This document shows positions 1-11,579 of a stretch of DNA of 64,000 nt, piece after piece. The notes beneath the pieces are model-generated. The model saw nothing but the letters and a program-made list of their open reading frames with translations. It did no database searches and was not told the DNA's origin. The stretch lies in NCBI GenBank assembly GCA_946902875.1, contig OX336340.1:6655739-6719738 (forward strand). The letters run 5' to 3'. Every line of letters begins with the position of its first letter. The first letter of the stretch is position 1. The position numbers and the translations under genes were made by a program. Source of the DNA: Nematopogon swammerdamellus. Taxonomy: Eukaryota > Arthropoda > Insecta > Lepidoptera > Adelidae.

Positions 1-1420
1 ATTTTATTGTTATATTGTATGATTGTGTCATGATCATGATTAAAGAATGTAAAATAATAATAATTCTAAGTTCCCCGTTCCGCCTACGAGGCCTCATCAC
101 CGCCTAAACCTGTCCTTGCTCTACAGCGGCTGAAATACTTCTATGAATAAATTACCTTTCCAGTAAAAGCATAAGCTCATTTTAAATTCATAAATTTACA
201 TAGTAATCAGTCCTGACACTTCGTCCTCAATAGTAGGTATATCATAGGCGCAGACTACTCGGCGTGGGTGGGATATACCACACCTACGTACACGCGTATT
301 GCGCCTACGGTAATAAAACATTCACTCAACAGGCTGTTTTCATAATAAATTATGTATAAAAACATTATTATTATCAAGATGGTAAGTATATACCTATTTA
401 CATCTTTATTCACACATTTCTTAAAACTAATTTTGTACACATTTAAAAATCTAATATATACATATACAAAACATATACAAAATTATCGATAAAAAATGGA
501 GTTTCCACCACCGACGGCGGGGCGAGCCCAGGCTACCGATGGTCGGGTCCCAAAGAGAGGAACCTCCGGACGATGCGTGCAGCGTCGAGCAGGGCTGCCT
601 TCTGGATCTGGCCCTTGACCCAACCACTCAGCGAGAGTCTCTTAAGGTAGTCGTCGAGGCTCTTCGCTATCATATCGCTTACATATTTGTTAATATACAA
701 AAACCTGCAAATAACATTAAATATACAAGTATGATACTTGTATGTTTTCCTCGATAAATACGACATAAAAATCTTATTACTTAATTATTTTCTATTAAAC
801 GTCGAGTGAACAGATCGGGTCTTCAGTAGTTTTAGGAATTAAGCAAATAATTGTTTAATACTTGGGTAGAAGGTGCCTGTATATATTTTTTTAATACTTT
901 GTTAGCATAAACTCATTTAAAAAAATAAAAAGATAAAATATATAATGTATATATTTATAGGTTCATATTTTGTAATCTTAAAGATTATTGAATGAATGAA
1001 TCAATACTAATAATAAATCTGTAAGAGATGGTTATATAGTAAGCTACTTTGTTTTATGAGATACTGTGTTTGTAGGCTCTATGTAATGTAATGATGATAC
1101 TAAAACTAAACTTCTTCATAAAAATCTTTTCTGTATGTAATGGACGGCCTGCAGTTTCAGTTGTCAGTACAATCTTTATTATACGTTCTCTGTTACGTAT
1201 TATTTATTACAACAGTTATAGATTCAGATTCAGATATTTATTTCGCCATAAAGAACATACAATATTAACAATTATTCATTGAGACATGTATTCAGCATGG
1301 TTCGTCATATTTTTTTTTGTAATTTCCCGTTCTGCAATGCAATCTTTATGGAAGAACTGGATGAGAAAACTTATAGAGCTTTTTTTTAATTATAAATTAC
1401 ATAATAAGTATACATACACA
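1..1420. other. AT-rich stretch, no gene recognised
   Basis: I see no coding sequence, RNA gene or clear mobile element here. Short open frames exist, but none shows a domain or a composition different from the background. It is probably intergenic or intronic DNA. Confidence 0.4.
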
Positions 1421-1430
1421 TGCATACATA

Positions 1431-1560
1431 AGCAGAGACATACATAGCGTCACGTCTGTTTCCCAGTGGGGAAGGCAGAGATAACGGATCACCACGTGCC
1501 ACGATCCTGACCTGACACACCTCTGCCGCCTCTTCCACTCTAATAATGTTCTTCATCTAT
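1431..1560. repeat. dispersed repeat (GTGGGGTAGGCAGAG type)
   Basis: This stretch begins with a CATACATA-type simple repeat. It continues with a text holding CCCAGTGGGG, AGGCAGAGA and TGCCACGATCC and ends near AATGTTCTTCAT. The same order recurs at 12510-12630. I know this text as a common interspersed repeat of moths and butterflies, but I cannot name its class. Both copies are short and probably truncated. Confidence 0.55.
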
Positions 1561-1941
1561 AATTCAAAGTATGTACAAATACACATACTTTTTCCAATAT
1601 ATTAGGTGTTAATAATAGTAGGGGCTTCAGTTTCTAGACAATTCCAGTTGGCGTGACCTGCTATTATGATTATGAATAATACAAAAGAATATTTAATCAT
1701 ATGGACGTAGTAAGTAATTGAAAAGCCCCAACATTGAGCTCATTTACACCGGCCTACATTTATAGTGTAGTTATAGAAAACCTTATTGATACTGATTCAT
1801 ATTTAAGTGCGAACGTTGTTGTTCAAAGCCAGACGTTTCCGTAGCAATTGATTTCTTCCACGCATAACTAGCGAGTCGAAGCGATCGCAGCGATCGCGGG
1901 GTCGCTCGGTGCCGATCGCACGTCACCGCTGCAGTCAACAC

Positions 1942-2330
1942 TTTTTTTTTTTTTTGGAAACTGACAGGGTTGTCTACATGACCTGCAACATCCGTGATGT
2001 CAGCCCATAACACCGGGTGAACTAGGTGCCATGTCAGCGCTTCCCTTCAGTCGTGCCGGCTACACTGAACTGGATGGAAAACACAAACTATTTACATAGC
2101 CGTTTCGACCGACGTTTCATTCAGTGCGGGGGTACCAACCCGGGCGGGTTGAACCCTACCGCCTAGTAAGGTAAGAAGGGAAGGGACCTACAGTTTTACG
2201 TGGAATCCGAACCACGGTCAGCCTCCAATGGTCGAGCGGTCACCCATCCAAGTACTGGCCGGCCCAGCGTTGCTTAACCATCAATAGCGACAGTCGACTG
2301 TCTGCACCATTGAGCTATCGAGGCTGACAA
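1942..2330 (-). mobile_element. SINE with tRNA-like and 5S rRNA-derived head
   Basis: Read on the minus strand, the element starts near 2330 with a stretch holding TAGCTCAATGGTGCAGAC, which resembles a tRNA A box. It runs into text closely matching internal 5S rRNA (GTTAAGCAACGCTGGGCC, then AGTACTTGGATGGGTGACCG). These correspond to the A box, intermediate element and C box of the 5S gene's internal pol III promoter. A core with GGTAGGGTTCAACCCGCCC and a tail with CATCACGGATGTTG follow. The copy ends in A14 (T run at 1942-1955). The 5S-like part lies at about 2236-2280. The family link is direct from sequence; present activity is unknown. Confidence 0.8.
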
Positions 2331-2404
2331 CATAATATAATGCTATTATTTCAAAATAGTTTAATGTAACACCGAACTAGATTTCAATGGACTAAATATC
2401 TATT

Positions 2405-2560
2405 TTATGAAATACTAGCTTTTGCCTTCGCTCGCATATTCTATGTCCATCCTGAAGGTCCATTCTAAATAGGTATTCGTCAAAGAATTTTTTAAATCAA
2501 ATGAGTAGTTTCGGAGATTACCTCCTACATCCAAACATACAAAATTACAAACTTTACCTT
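2405..2560. repeat. dispersed-repeat fragment
   Basis: The text starts CTAGCTTTTGCCTTCGCTCGC and runs to AAACTTTACC. It matches the general form of abundant lepidopteran interspersed fragments that begin with ACTAGCT and cite a GC-rich 'cgcgggcgaagccgcg' word. Similar pieces lie at 26370-26570, 41700-41800, 43081-43170 and 45110-45240. The family is not identified. Confidence 0.35.
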
Positions 2561-2634
2561 TTTATGATATTAATGTACGGCGCGTGTGACAGACATCGCT
2601 GGCTACAGAACTATTGGTATTAAATAATACATTG

Positions 2635-2745
2635 CTAAACGTGGTTGTCGGTGTTGTGCTGCAATTTACAAGAGTGCTTACAGCACAACACGAATTACTC
2701 TGCTTACCCCGATTGTCGGTACAGAGCGTGAGGTATGTATGTATG
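2635..2745 (+). mobile_element. SINE-like family C, 3' fragment
   Basis: The segment contains GTTGTGCTGCAATTTACAAG, ACTCTGCTTACCCCGATTGT and a (TATG)n tail. The same sequence recurs at 28020-28140, 44525-44625, 58500-58630 and, inverted, at 11580-11745. The constant 3' end in a TATG microsatellite suggests a retroposed element with a simple-repeat tail. Confidence 0.65.
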
Positions 2746-2879
2746 AATGGTATAAAATAAAGAATATATATACACACATACATGCATATAGGTACATACA
2801 CAGTAGGTCAGGAAAGCTAAATAAATCGGTGATTAATTCGAAGCGGAATAGGTGGCTATGTCTCACGAGCAATTAAGCA

Positions 2880-3720
2880 GGTAAACTCTAATGCAACTTG
2901 GTGCAGATCCAATGCAAGACACAGTTATCAAGTCGCAGTAAGTTACGTAACTAACGTTGATTAAGTTGCATTAAGTACACCGTAAACTGCAAAGTTACTC
3001 CCGTGCTAATGTTAAGTGACGTAAGCGACTCTCGTTTTACGTAACCTTGACTTTTGACACCACCAAAGAACTGTCGCGCGTGGCCCATAGTTCCGGCAGC
3101 AACAAAGTGTACTAGGCTGACGTTATACGTGTGACCAGGTTAAATAACAAAAAAAAATTCTACACGACCCGACTGCAGCATTTTCTACTGATAATTCCTT
3201 GTTGCTTATTTTTTTAGCAGTCGTCTTATAAATCGGTTCTCAAAATCGTGTCTTTGTCGCACCGCTAGAATGTGGAACTGTCTTACAACGAGTTTTTCTA
3301 AATCTTTTAACCTGGGTCTTCCGCAAATCTGCTTCGCTAGGAGCTAAGGTAAGGTAAGGTTTCGCTAGGAGGGGTGATTTTTGCTCTGTCGACTGCACCA
3401 TTGGTACCACGACAGAGCCACCCATGTTGGTTTACATAAAAAAACATTACAAAAACGACCATCGCAATGAATGAAGGTCGATCCTTAGACTTTCTACACC
3501 ACCGTGCTTAAATTGTTAAATCAATAACGATAAAATATTAGTTAACACTCCACTTAGCGAGGTGTCATGGATTATATTTAAATTTTAAATAGCATAGTCG
3601 AAATAAACACGTCTTTTCAAATCGGTAGAAAGTCGTACCTATGTACCTACGTACCCTTTTTTCGCATTTTGCGACGTCGTCACCCTAAAAACGTTTATGT
3701 TCCTAATGCAGAATATGGTG
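2880..3720. other. no gene recognised
   Basis: Nothing recognisable apart from short low-complexity runs. Confidence 0.35.
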
Positions 3721-3724
3721 TACG

Positions 3725-3970
3725 CAAGAACATTAGAAAAGGATTGGACCATAGACCATTCCCTAGAGCCGCTTGCCCTAAACTTGTCTGAACACACAAG
3801 TTTTTTTTGCATGGAGCTGAAATGTTCGCTGTCTGCCCCCCATCCATGTTTACAAGGAATCAGTGCGCGCCTGATTGCATCGCGCCCCTCCCGTCTTCCT
3901 CAGCATTGGCGACGCTGCTACTGGAACTAGGCACGGCTAGTCTCTCTTGTCCAATCCTTTAACGTTCTTG
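3725..3970. mobile_element. MITE, CAAGAACG-TIR family, copy 1
   Basis: Terminal inverted repeats begin CAAGAACATTAGAAAAGGAT on the left and mirror to CAAGAACGTTAAAGGATTGG on the right. The flanking 8-mers GGTGTACG (3717-3724) and GGTGAAGG (3971-3978) match at 6 of 8 positions, consistent with a decayed 8-bp target-site duplication. The interior shares an AGCGTCGCC...GGGAGGGGCGCG text with the copy at 26657-26898. The 8-bp duplication suggests hAT-type mobilisation. No transposase is encoded. Confidence 0.8.
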
Positions 3971-4011
3971 GGTGAAGGTGTGGTGCTAGTTTGTTATTAT
4001 TAAATGTGGGG

Positions 4012-4365
4012 CTGTCGCTATTGATTGTTAAGCAACGCTGGGCTTGTCAGTACTTGGATGGGTGACCGCTTGACCGTTGGAGGCTGACCGTGGTTGGGAT
4101 TCCACGGAAAACTGAAGGTCCCTTCCCTTCTTACCTTATTAGGTGGTAGGGTTCAACGGTGGTACCGGGTTGGTACCACCGCACTGAATGAAACGTCGGT
4201 CGAAACGAACATGTAAATAGTTTGTGTTTTCCGTCCAGTTCAGTATAGCCGGCAGGACCGAAGGGAAGCACTGACATGGCACCTAGTTCAGCCGGTGTTA
4301 TGGGCTGACATCACGGATGTTGTAGATGATGTAATAGCCAACCGTGTCAGTTTCCATAAAAAAAT
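4012..4365 (+). mobile_element. 5S-derived SINE, plus-strand copy
   Basis: This is the same family as 1942-2330 and lacks the first part of the head. The 5S-like part, GTTAAGCAACGCTGGGC followed by CAGTACTTGGATGGGTGACC, lies at about 4028-4070. The shared core (AGGTGGTAGGGTTCAACGGT) and the tail ending CAGTTTCCATAAAAAAA follow. It sits 42 bp after the MITE at 3725-3970. Confidence 0.8.
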
Positions 4366-4369
4366 ATCT

Positions 4370-6233
4370 ATATTAACTTATTCGACTATTCGGTAACCTA
4401 AAATCTTACCTGGAGGCAACTGAGATGTTCCAACAGGGATATACTCAACTCCTCGTCCTTCTCGCCAGCAGAACCACGTGAAATAAGCACGTGAGCATCC
4501 TGGGTGACTTGGTATAAAGCTTCCTATAGGTCACGTAAGACACAAACGCCTCCTGCAGACACAGTCCTCAGCTTACCGTGAATTCAATATGAATACGGAC
4601 TCTCTCTAATTTGAATAGTAATCCTGGAGCCGAGTCCAGGATTAGGGGGCCTTGGCCCAAACTCCCGGGCATTAGAGGATACTCGATGTAAACGGTCGCT
4701 CATACACTGAGGGGAAGTGCAAACCCGACTCGACTGAGACATACCATACCGATCAAATTCGAGATTCACAAACACTTGGATCTTAAACGTAGAAGAATAA
4801 TTCTAGTGAATTTGTAGAGAATGTTATTTACAATATAATAAAACGTTATTGAAACGAAGCTTTTTAACGCAAGTTCGGGATGGTAACTACGAACGGAAGT
4901 TGCAACGCTCCTCATTGGCTGGGCAGCGCGTATTGTTGCCCTAAACACCATCTATGAGAGTATTTTGAAGTAGAACCATTGTATTGATTGTTAGCTAGGT
5001 TGTGAAAGAATAAGTTGAAAGGAATATCGCATAGATCATCAAATTAAATTATATTTGGACTAATTGGATTTTATATGCAAAGCGTAAGAAGCTTCTCTTC
5101 TGTCGGGTGTCCCGCGACACTTCACGTTTTTACATAATTATTAACTTTTTATAATGCTTCACATTGCTTAAGAAATACGTAAATATCACAGTAATGATGT
5201 ATTTGAAATAGAATAAAGGAAGGCAGACTCTACAAAATATATATACATCCCAATCAACTCCTGGTTAATCAAGATACGCGCAGATGTCTTCGCGAACAAG
5301 GCAACGTCACAGCTGCCTGTGAAGCCGATTGATCAGTCGGACGACGTCGGGGAGTCCGACCGCACAGTGTGTCGCTCCCGCCGCCGCGGTCCTTCTCAAT
5401 AATTGATTCCACCCAAAATCATAATGGAAGGATTTCGAAGGTACTTATTGCGTCTTCGATCTTCGTCCTCCGCAGCCGCCGGCGCCGTCGCGGCTTAGGC
5501 CAAAGCTCCATCTTTGTTCAGATACTTCGTCTGAAGTGATTAGATCGAGGATTCTGGGATTTTTCGAATATTTTGCGGGGTGGATTTAATTTTTAAGATT
5601 GCCGACGCGGCTGCTCTTGATCCGGCAGGAAAGTGGAAGAGACTGGAGTGGAAGGTGGCTTTGTTTCTCTCGTCAATCTTATTATTTAAAAAAGTGGGTT
5701 TCGGAGGAAACAACTTTGGTCGTCAACCTAAGCCTAATCCGGTTGGCGATTTTTTTCTATTTTAGTAAATTGAGCGAATCGAGATTGCCAATTTGAAATC
5801 TAAGTCTGCTAAATCCTAAGGGCTTCCCTTATATTATAGTGGTTGTTGAATTATCTGGCGGGGGATGCCTAGGAGGGGAAAAATTGCCCTTAAGATATGA
5901 TAATATGATACTGATGCCCAAGAACCCAAGATAGAAAGAAATATCTACTTTTGAAATAAAAATTAACTATAGTTAATCGTCAATAGCTATTGAAGATAAT
6001 CACTTCTTAATGAAGGTACCAGAAAATTTTATAGAAAATTTATACGACTTTATGACCAATTGTATCTGTAAGTCCTCGTAAATACGAGTACAGTTTAATA
6101 ATACAAGTATTGGTCATAAATTTAATATGACCAAACGTTGTTAACCACTTTTAAACGACGATTGAGACATTCAAAGATACTTTTCATCAATGATACTCGT
6201 AGCTATATTATATTTTACGAGAATTTTTTTATA
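4370..6233. other. no gene recognised; GC-rich island inside
   Basis: There is no convincing ORF, RNA or element. A GC- and CpG-rich patch at about 5290-5660 stands out from the AT-rich surroundings. It could be regulatory or an unrecognised exon, but I found no domain in any frame. Confidence 0.35.
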
Positions 6234-6470
6234 CATTTTTTTTATGGAAACTGACACGGTTGGCTACATCACCTACAACATCCGTGATGTCAGCCCATAA
6301 CATCGGGTGAACTAGGTGCCATGTCAGTGCTTCCCTTCATTTCATGTCGGCTACACTGAACTGGACGGAAAACACGAACTATTTACACAGCCGTTTCGAC
6401 CGACGTTTCATTCAGTGCGGTGGTACCAACCCGGGCGGGATAAACCCTACCACCTAGTAAGTTAAGGTAA
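6234..6470 (-). mobile_element. SINE, 5'-truncated copy
   Basis: On the minus strand this holds the shared core and tail: CCGCACTGAATGAAACGTCG, TATGTAAATAG-like, then CATCACGGATGTTGTAGGTG and CAGTTTCCATAAAAAAAA. The head is missing, so its head class cannot be assigned. Confidence 0.75.
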
Positions 6471-6795
6471 CATAATAATATATACTACCTCTGATTCTGA
6501 AACATTGTTTAAGCCAAAAAGATACAAAACCTACAAAAGCTCACCTTTCACAAGAGTGTTCACATCACAAAATGTAGGCCAAGGCGCAGTACGAAACTTC
6601 AGCACGGAAGTAGCACATAGTTCTTCCCCTAGTTCCCAGCATTCGGCATATACATTGTACCAGTATATAAGTTCTTTAACCATGTAAATAGGGAAATACG
6701 CTTAATATCGCCCGAATTGTTCAAACAATCTTTATAGAATATTTTGCTTCGTCGTCGCGCCGACAACAATCCCAATCGAGGAGATATATTATAAT

Positions 6796-7010
6796 GTAGT
6801 AATGTAGTTTCATATTACTCTGTTGTTGTTTTTTCTTTTATGTTTAGCCTTCATTATTTCTTTGTAAATAAATCATTACAATATTACATAAAATTTCGAA
6901 TTAAATTTTAATGTAGTTATGTTATTTCATATCACTCTGTTGTTATTTCCATTATATTTTAGCCTTCATTATTTCTTTGTAAATAAATCATTACAATATT
7001 ACATACAATT
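6796..7010. repeat. tandem duplication, ~113-bp unit
   Basis: Two adjacent units each carry TTCATAT(T/C)ACTCTGTTGTT and TTTCTTTGTAAATAAATCAT. They are nearly identical, so the duplication is fairly recent. No coding role is visible. Confidence 0.7.
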
Positions 7011-7014
7011 ACTG

Positions 7015-8250
7015 ATGAAATTTATGGAGAAACTAATTATTTGGGGGATCTAGGCGAATATTTAAACAAAATGTCTTAACATTACTTAAAACGTACGAGT
7101 AATAATTTTTCGTCCTACTGGTTGTGGACAAAGTAAAATTCTTCTTTATATCTGCTTCAACTTAAAACTCCCAAAATTAGCGGAAACCCGTGAATGTAAA
7201 AGTTAAAAAATTCTTAATAGTTTTTTAACGAGAGACCTCAGAAGTGGCCTTTTTATCCCGTGTTCAAGTTTTATATTAAAAAGGACGGCGAGAAGCCAAC
7301 CTAGCTTTATTGTATGGGCGCGGGGTTCCAAAGAATTCAAATCCATAGAAATTATATTGGTTATCATATCATACATTACTGCCTGCCAAACGCGAGCAGC
7401 TGCGAATATTGTAAATCCAGCTGTGGGTAGGCAGCAAATCGGCTTGGGCTGCGTTGCGTACCTCCGCCGAGGAACAGAATATATAGACGATGTATTCCTG
7501 CTGCTTCTGGTGCGCACTGCCAGATCTGCCACTCTTCAGGGGGGCGAGAACGGGATTCCATAGCAGAGTCAGCCTGTAGGATTATTCTCTGTTGAAGTTG
7601 GCATGCTTCGAGGTCTCTATGGACTCACTAATGATGCGTGGAAAGCCCTACCAACCATGGTAAGTCAAATTTAACCAATAGTACTAATATCCACAGTAGA
7701 CCAAATGTATTCTGACTCGACCATGGACTCAACACTTCAACAGATGGATCCCATGCTCAACGTGTCAACCTCGACGCTGTCACAACTGCATATGATAGGT
7801 GACGTGTCATACGTCCCTTTGGTCGTGTCGGCTACGCGGAACTGGCCGGAACGCACATACTTTTCATTTTCTTCTTTGTGCACACCATTGTATGTACTTT
7901 CACATGTTCGGCCAATTGGTAATCCTTCTGCAATTTCGACGTATTCGTTGCGTGCACAGCGAAATCTACATTAAATAATTTAAAGGGAAGTGCCCGCGAA
8001 GCAAACTGCTCTTTTCTCCCGGAAGGAGACATCCACTCAGGACAATGGCGACTGCGCGAGCTACTCGCAGTCTCAGTGTAATGTTTCTGGGAGAGATTTA
8101 ACGGCGGGAGCGAGCCACTCGAGCGCTCTAAAGGGCCTTTATATCTCGACTCATCGAAATTTCAAACGGCATTTAGGTTCTGACTACACGCACCAGGGCG
8201 TCTTGATGGCCAGGCGAAGAAATAGTAGCCCGGGCGAGAGCGAGGATGGC
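7015..8250. other. no gene recognised
   Basis: Several overlapping short frames cover 7200-7980, but none carries a recognisable domain. Parts of 7720-7870 read like strongly decayed repeat DNA. Confidence 0.3.
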
Positions 8251-8254
8251 TCGT

Positions 8255-8440
8255 CCATGCATATTGTAGCTAACTGGGTTGGTACCATCGTACTGGACGA
8301 AAGATTGCCCGATAGCAGCCTCGGCTGTACTGTTATCTAGTGCACTATAGTCAGTAATCAGAAGGGAAGTCTCCGGTATGGCAGCTTCTTGCAGATGACA
8401 TGGCTGGTCGAAGGTGTGCTCTGAACCCTCTGACTTGCAT
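8255..8440 (+). mobile_element. decayed SINE tail (tRNA-SINE type)
   Basis: The words GGTTGGTACCATCGTACTGG and GGGAAGTCTCCGGTATGGCA match, in order, the distal half of the tRNA-headed SINE at 21066-21484. Many substitutions separate the two, so this is an old copy. Head and A tail are not visible. Confidence 0.55.
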
Positions 8441-8594
8441 ATGCGGTTGCCATACAAGTGCCCACTGGTGACGTGGCACCTAAGTTCACATCACGGCTGT
8501 AGTGATAGGTGATAGGTATAGACGATGGGTCATTGAGCCATGTCAGTTCCATGGTATTACTAAATCTCACAGTGGCTTTGCTCGTTTTATGGAT

Positions 8595-8706
8595 ATTGTT
8601 TTAGGTTTTAATAGAAAGTGCGCGACATGTGGCGTCGAGCCACCCGTAAGGTGTCTAACGATGCCCATTGACATTCGGCCGCATGCGAAAGTTGCGAATG
8701 CCATGT
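8595..8706 (-). mobile_element. LINE 3'-end fragment
   Basis: The minus strand reads GGGTGGCTCGACGCCACATG then TCGCGCACTTTC and ends in TATTAAAA. This matches the plus-strand LINE end at 27200-27300 (GGGTGGCTCGGCGCCACATG, TCGCGCTTTCAATAAAAA). It is 5'-truncated, as is typical of LINE insertions. A SINE follows directly. Confidence 0.65.
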
Positions 8707-9030
8707 GTACCGTGTGGGCCGGTACTTTAAAAGAATAGCCCCACTGCATCTCTCCCCGTGTATGTCGTAAAAGGCGACTAAGGCATATGACTCCCTTCTT
8801 ATATCACTAGGTGGTAGGGTTTAACCCGCCCGCGTTGGTACCACCGCACTGAATGAAAGGTCGGTCGAAACGGCTATGTAAATAGTTTGTGTTTTCCGTC
8901 CAGTTCAGTGTAGCCGGCACGACCGAAGGGAAGCACTGACGTGGCACCAAGTTCACCCTGTGTTATGGGCTGACATCACGGATGTTGTAGGTGATGTAGC
9001 CAACCGTGTCAGTTTCCATAAAAAAAAAGA
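8707..9030 (+). mobile_element. SINE with GTACCGTG head (family B), full-length-like
   Basis: Head GTACCGTGTGGGCCGGTACT, CCCCACTGCATCTCTCCCCG and GTCGTAAAAGGCGACTAAGG; core TAGGTGGTAGGGTTTAACCC; tail CATCACGGATGTTGTAGGTG, CAGTTTCCATAAAAAAAA. The same layout occurs at 40738-41065 and, altered, at 15083-15872. The head differs from the 5S- and tRNA-headed elements while core and tail are shared. Confidence 0.8.
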
Positions 9031-9034
9031 AAAA

Positions 9035-9540
9035 AACCTTGCCGGCCTGACAGGTGGCTATTTACGGCTCTCATGAAGGACCCGAGAGTGTACTTGGGAG
9101 GAAATATGTGGGCAGGGAGTGCATTCCAGAGTTTACCAGTTCCGTGGTGGAAACATCTGCAGATTTGATGGCCGATAACCATCTGGAGACATGTATTGGT
9201 GGAACCCGCATATAAATTGATTGGAAATCCCTCCCGTTTAAGAGGAAGGCAGGAAAATGTTCTAGTAATTCGAATGATTGTATGCCTCAACCTTAGCTCC
9301 AACTATCCTTAGCGCTCTTGAATCTATCACATCTAGCGAGAGATCACAAAGGCGGTGTTGGCGAGAAGCCAGATTCATAGACACTGTATGTACCGCGCCT
9401 CGCTCAAGCTTGCTCTATGCTCCAAGATTAGTAGAGACTAGAGGCAAATGGGTCCTCTCAGAACGTGCTAATTTGTCGACATCGCAAAATTATTGGCTAC
9501 CTTTAATGTCAGTTTTGTGAGGTGTCTTTTTCGTCGTAAA
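9035..9540 (-). pseudogene. LINE ORF2 C-terminal fragment
   Basis: The minus strand can be read as the post-RT part of a non-LTR retrotransposon ORF2. It includes a segment with LWNALPAHIFPP and, further upstream, DSRALRIVGA, equivalent to the DSIQRRAIRLIG block of the copy at 19690-20345. Frame changes and stops break the reading. It lies between a SINE and the Beat exon. Confidence 0.65.
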
Positions 9541-9900
9541 TAACTTACAATGTTAAAAAAAAAAAAACTTATATTCGACATAAATACATAAAATCAACTT
9601 ATCGACGAGGTAAAAGAAAGTGCGTAAAGACGAATTTTTTAATATTTTTTTAATATTTATGTTTCTCCCGTCCGGATTTAGATCACTGCATTGTAATGAG
9701 CTAACATCTCGCCGCTTAATGATCTAAGCAGCTACTATCTCAACATCTCTCGCTCACCTAAAAGGTACCTATTTAAATTGTTTGGATGTATTTTCTATGT
9801 GTGAATGAGAAATCAATACATTTGATTTGATCTCGGACGTCGTAGACGATGCAGCCAGTCATGTCAGATTTCATGAATATACAGATGAAGTTCTACTTAC

Positions 9901-10109
9901 ATCGACCTCGATGCCGGGCTGCGGGAACACTCTCGTATGCGGCAGCTCCTTCGGAATGTATCTATAAAACTCGTCCTTGCCCCTGTACCACTTGACGCTG
10001 TACAAGGCCTCCTCGTCCTCGAGGTCCCAGGTGCACTCCAGCACTACTGTCTCGCCGACCAGCACAGCCGCCGGCACTGATATCTCCAGGTTGTGGAGAC
10101 CACGCACCC
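9901..10109 (-). CDS. Beat (beaten path) family internal exon, Ig domain
   Basis: This is an internal exon of a secreted or membrane immunoglobulin-superfamily protein of the Beat family. In insects Beat proteins act in axon guidance and bind Sidestep-type partners. The 69 codons hold the first part of a V-like Ig domain: SVPAAVLVGE, a b-strand cysteine at residue 25 (LECTW), the core tryptophan at residue 40 (YSVKWYRG), then EFYRYIPKE, a hallmark of the family. The acceptor is TTTGTTCCAG before GG|GTG and the donor is GTAAGT (complement at 9895-9900). The entry phase is 1 and the exit phase 0. The exon is GC-richer than its surroundings and has no stop or frameshift. The partner strand with the second cysteine must be in a further exon at lower coordinates, and I could not find it. 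LINE fragments on both sides suggest large introns. The family call is strong; the paralog is not determined. Confidence 0.85.
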
Positions 10110-10224
10110 CTGGAACAAAGGAGAAGAGTTTGAGACGAGGCTGACCGCAGTGGGGTTATTACGAAACAGTTTAATGCCACCGGGGAAAAACTTGTTATGA
10201 TTGGCTGTGCCAAGGAGCAGAGTT

Positions 10225-10620
10225 AACCGAAACAGCCGAGTCTACCTCACCTCGCGAAACCACGCTCAGCAAGACAACATACCAGCAGGTTTGCGGACAG
10301 CGCTATCTAGATGACGTTTGAAGACTCCCAGGACTCTCAGGTTGAAAGTAACGGGAGACACACCCGCCGGTAGACCATTTCATACCCTAGTAGTACGACA
10401 GAGGAACGATTTCGAGAAACGATGTTTCCCCAAAAGCCCATTGACAACAACAAAAGGGTGTTCAGTTTCTCTGCGATGAGTGCTGCGTGGGTAGGTTGGA
10501 TGGCAAGGAACAAACGATGCAAGTTTCTCCCAGCAGCGTCCATGATAGTACCTGTAGAACAGACTGATTGACCCTGCAAATTGTCTGTGGCTCAGAGACT
10601 CCAGACCATCAGACTAGTAT
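10225..10620 (-). pseudogene. LINE ORF2 C-terminal fragment
   Basis: Minus-strand frames give pieces typical of the post-RT region, such as NGLPAGVSPVTFNLRVLGVF near the end. The upstream part carries a histidine-rich reading in another frame. Several frameshifts are present. It belongs to the same broad LINE type as 19690-20345 but is not close to it. Confidence 0.55.
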
Positions 10621-10629
10621 CTCATCTGG

Positions 10630-11575
10630 GTCATAGTGAGCTTCGGGATTGTAGAAACATAAAAGAAATCAGAAAAAAAAGCATAAGGAACGGCGACGCA
10701 CGCAAATGCGGTCTAGCAGTGATTTCTTCCAATACATCTTTTTGAATTGTAATATTGCTAATTCTGGATTTGGCACAACCTAGAACCGCAAGGAATCCTG
10801 TACAATAGCAATTTATATATTTATTTAAGCAATGAGCAATGCTTATATTTTAAAGTTGACTGACTTGGAAGTATGCACTACAGGAAATACTTCATAACGG
10901 ATTTAACGATTGTTCTCTTTCCCTGCGATTATGCACTAAAAAAGTTAAAAGATATTCATTGTGTTTTCCAATAGCATTGAGAAGCTATAAAAAAAAAGTA
11001 AAAAAGCAAAGTTTGCCGCTCGATCCGTCGAAAAACAATTCAGGTGTAGCACTAAACTGAGCCCCGACAAATTGAACGTTACATCATAAAGAATCCCTCG
11101 CTCCGGCCTTGTAACTTTATTCGGCATAAAGAGTTCCAGCGCGTTCTCGCGAAAATACGCGCAAAATGTTCCGTAATGAAGCCGAGCGGGGAAGCCGCGT
11201 TCAAAGGAGAGGGCCCTGAATAGAAATCGGGGCCCATCAATCAATCGGGCCCGCGCCCGGGGCGTCGCGACGTCTGCGCCGCCCGCGCGACGCCCGGCGA
11301 CGCTTTTTGCGACGAAATTAGCGAGCGAACTCAATGGCGCGCGGCGACAAAAAATATGTCGAGTAACAATATCTTCGCCGGCCTTCGGCGATAGAGCCCG
11401 ATTGTCAAGAAAATGGAATTCAAGCGAGGATATTTACGGGCGCCCGAATACCTTCCGCGATTGTGTGCGCTCCTTCTTATTAAACGCGTCACAGATGATG
11501 TGATTGTCTCGATAAAGGAACTCTATCGAATTATAACCGCTGCAATCGCAATGGGGATTTGATGCAGATATTCTC
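10630..11575. other. no gene recognised; GC-rich at 11050-11400
   Basis: The 11050-11400 part is CpG-rich, and one minus-strand frame of 129 codons stays open, but no domain is recognisable. It could be a promoter-like island. The rest is AT-rich without features. Confidence 0.3.
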
Positions 11576-11579
11576 AGAA

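Noticed and set aside
7203..7532. 109-codon minus frame
   Set aside because: It overlaps other frames and has no domain or coding-like signature.
10945..11334. 129-codon minus frame in a GC-rich patch
   Set aside because: GC-rich sequence reduces stop codons by itself; no domain was found.
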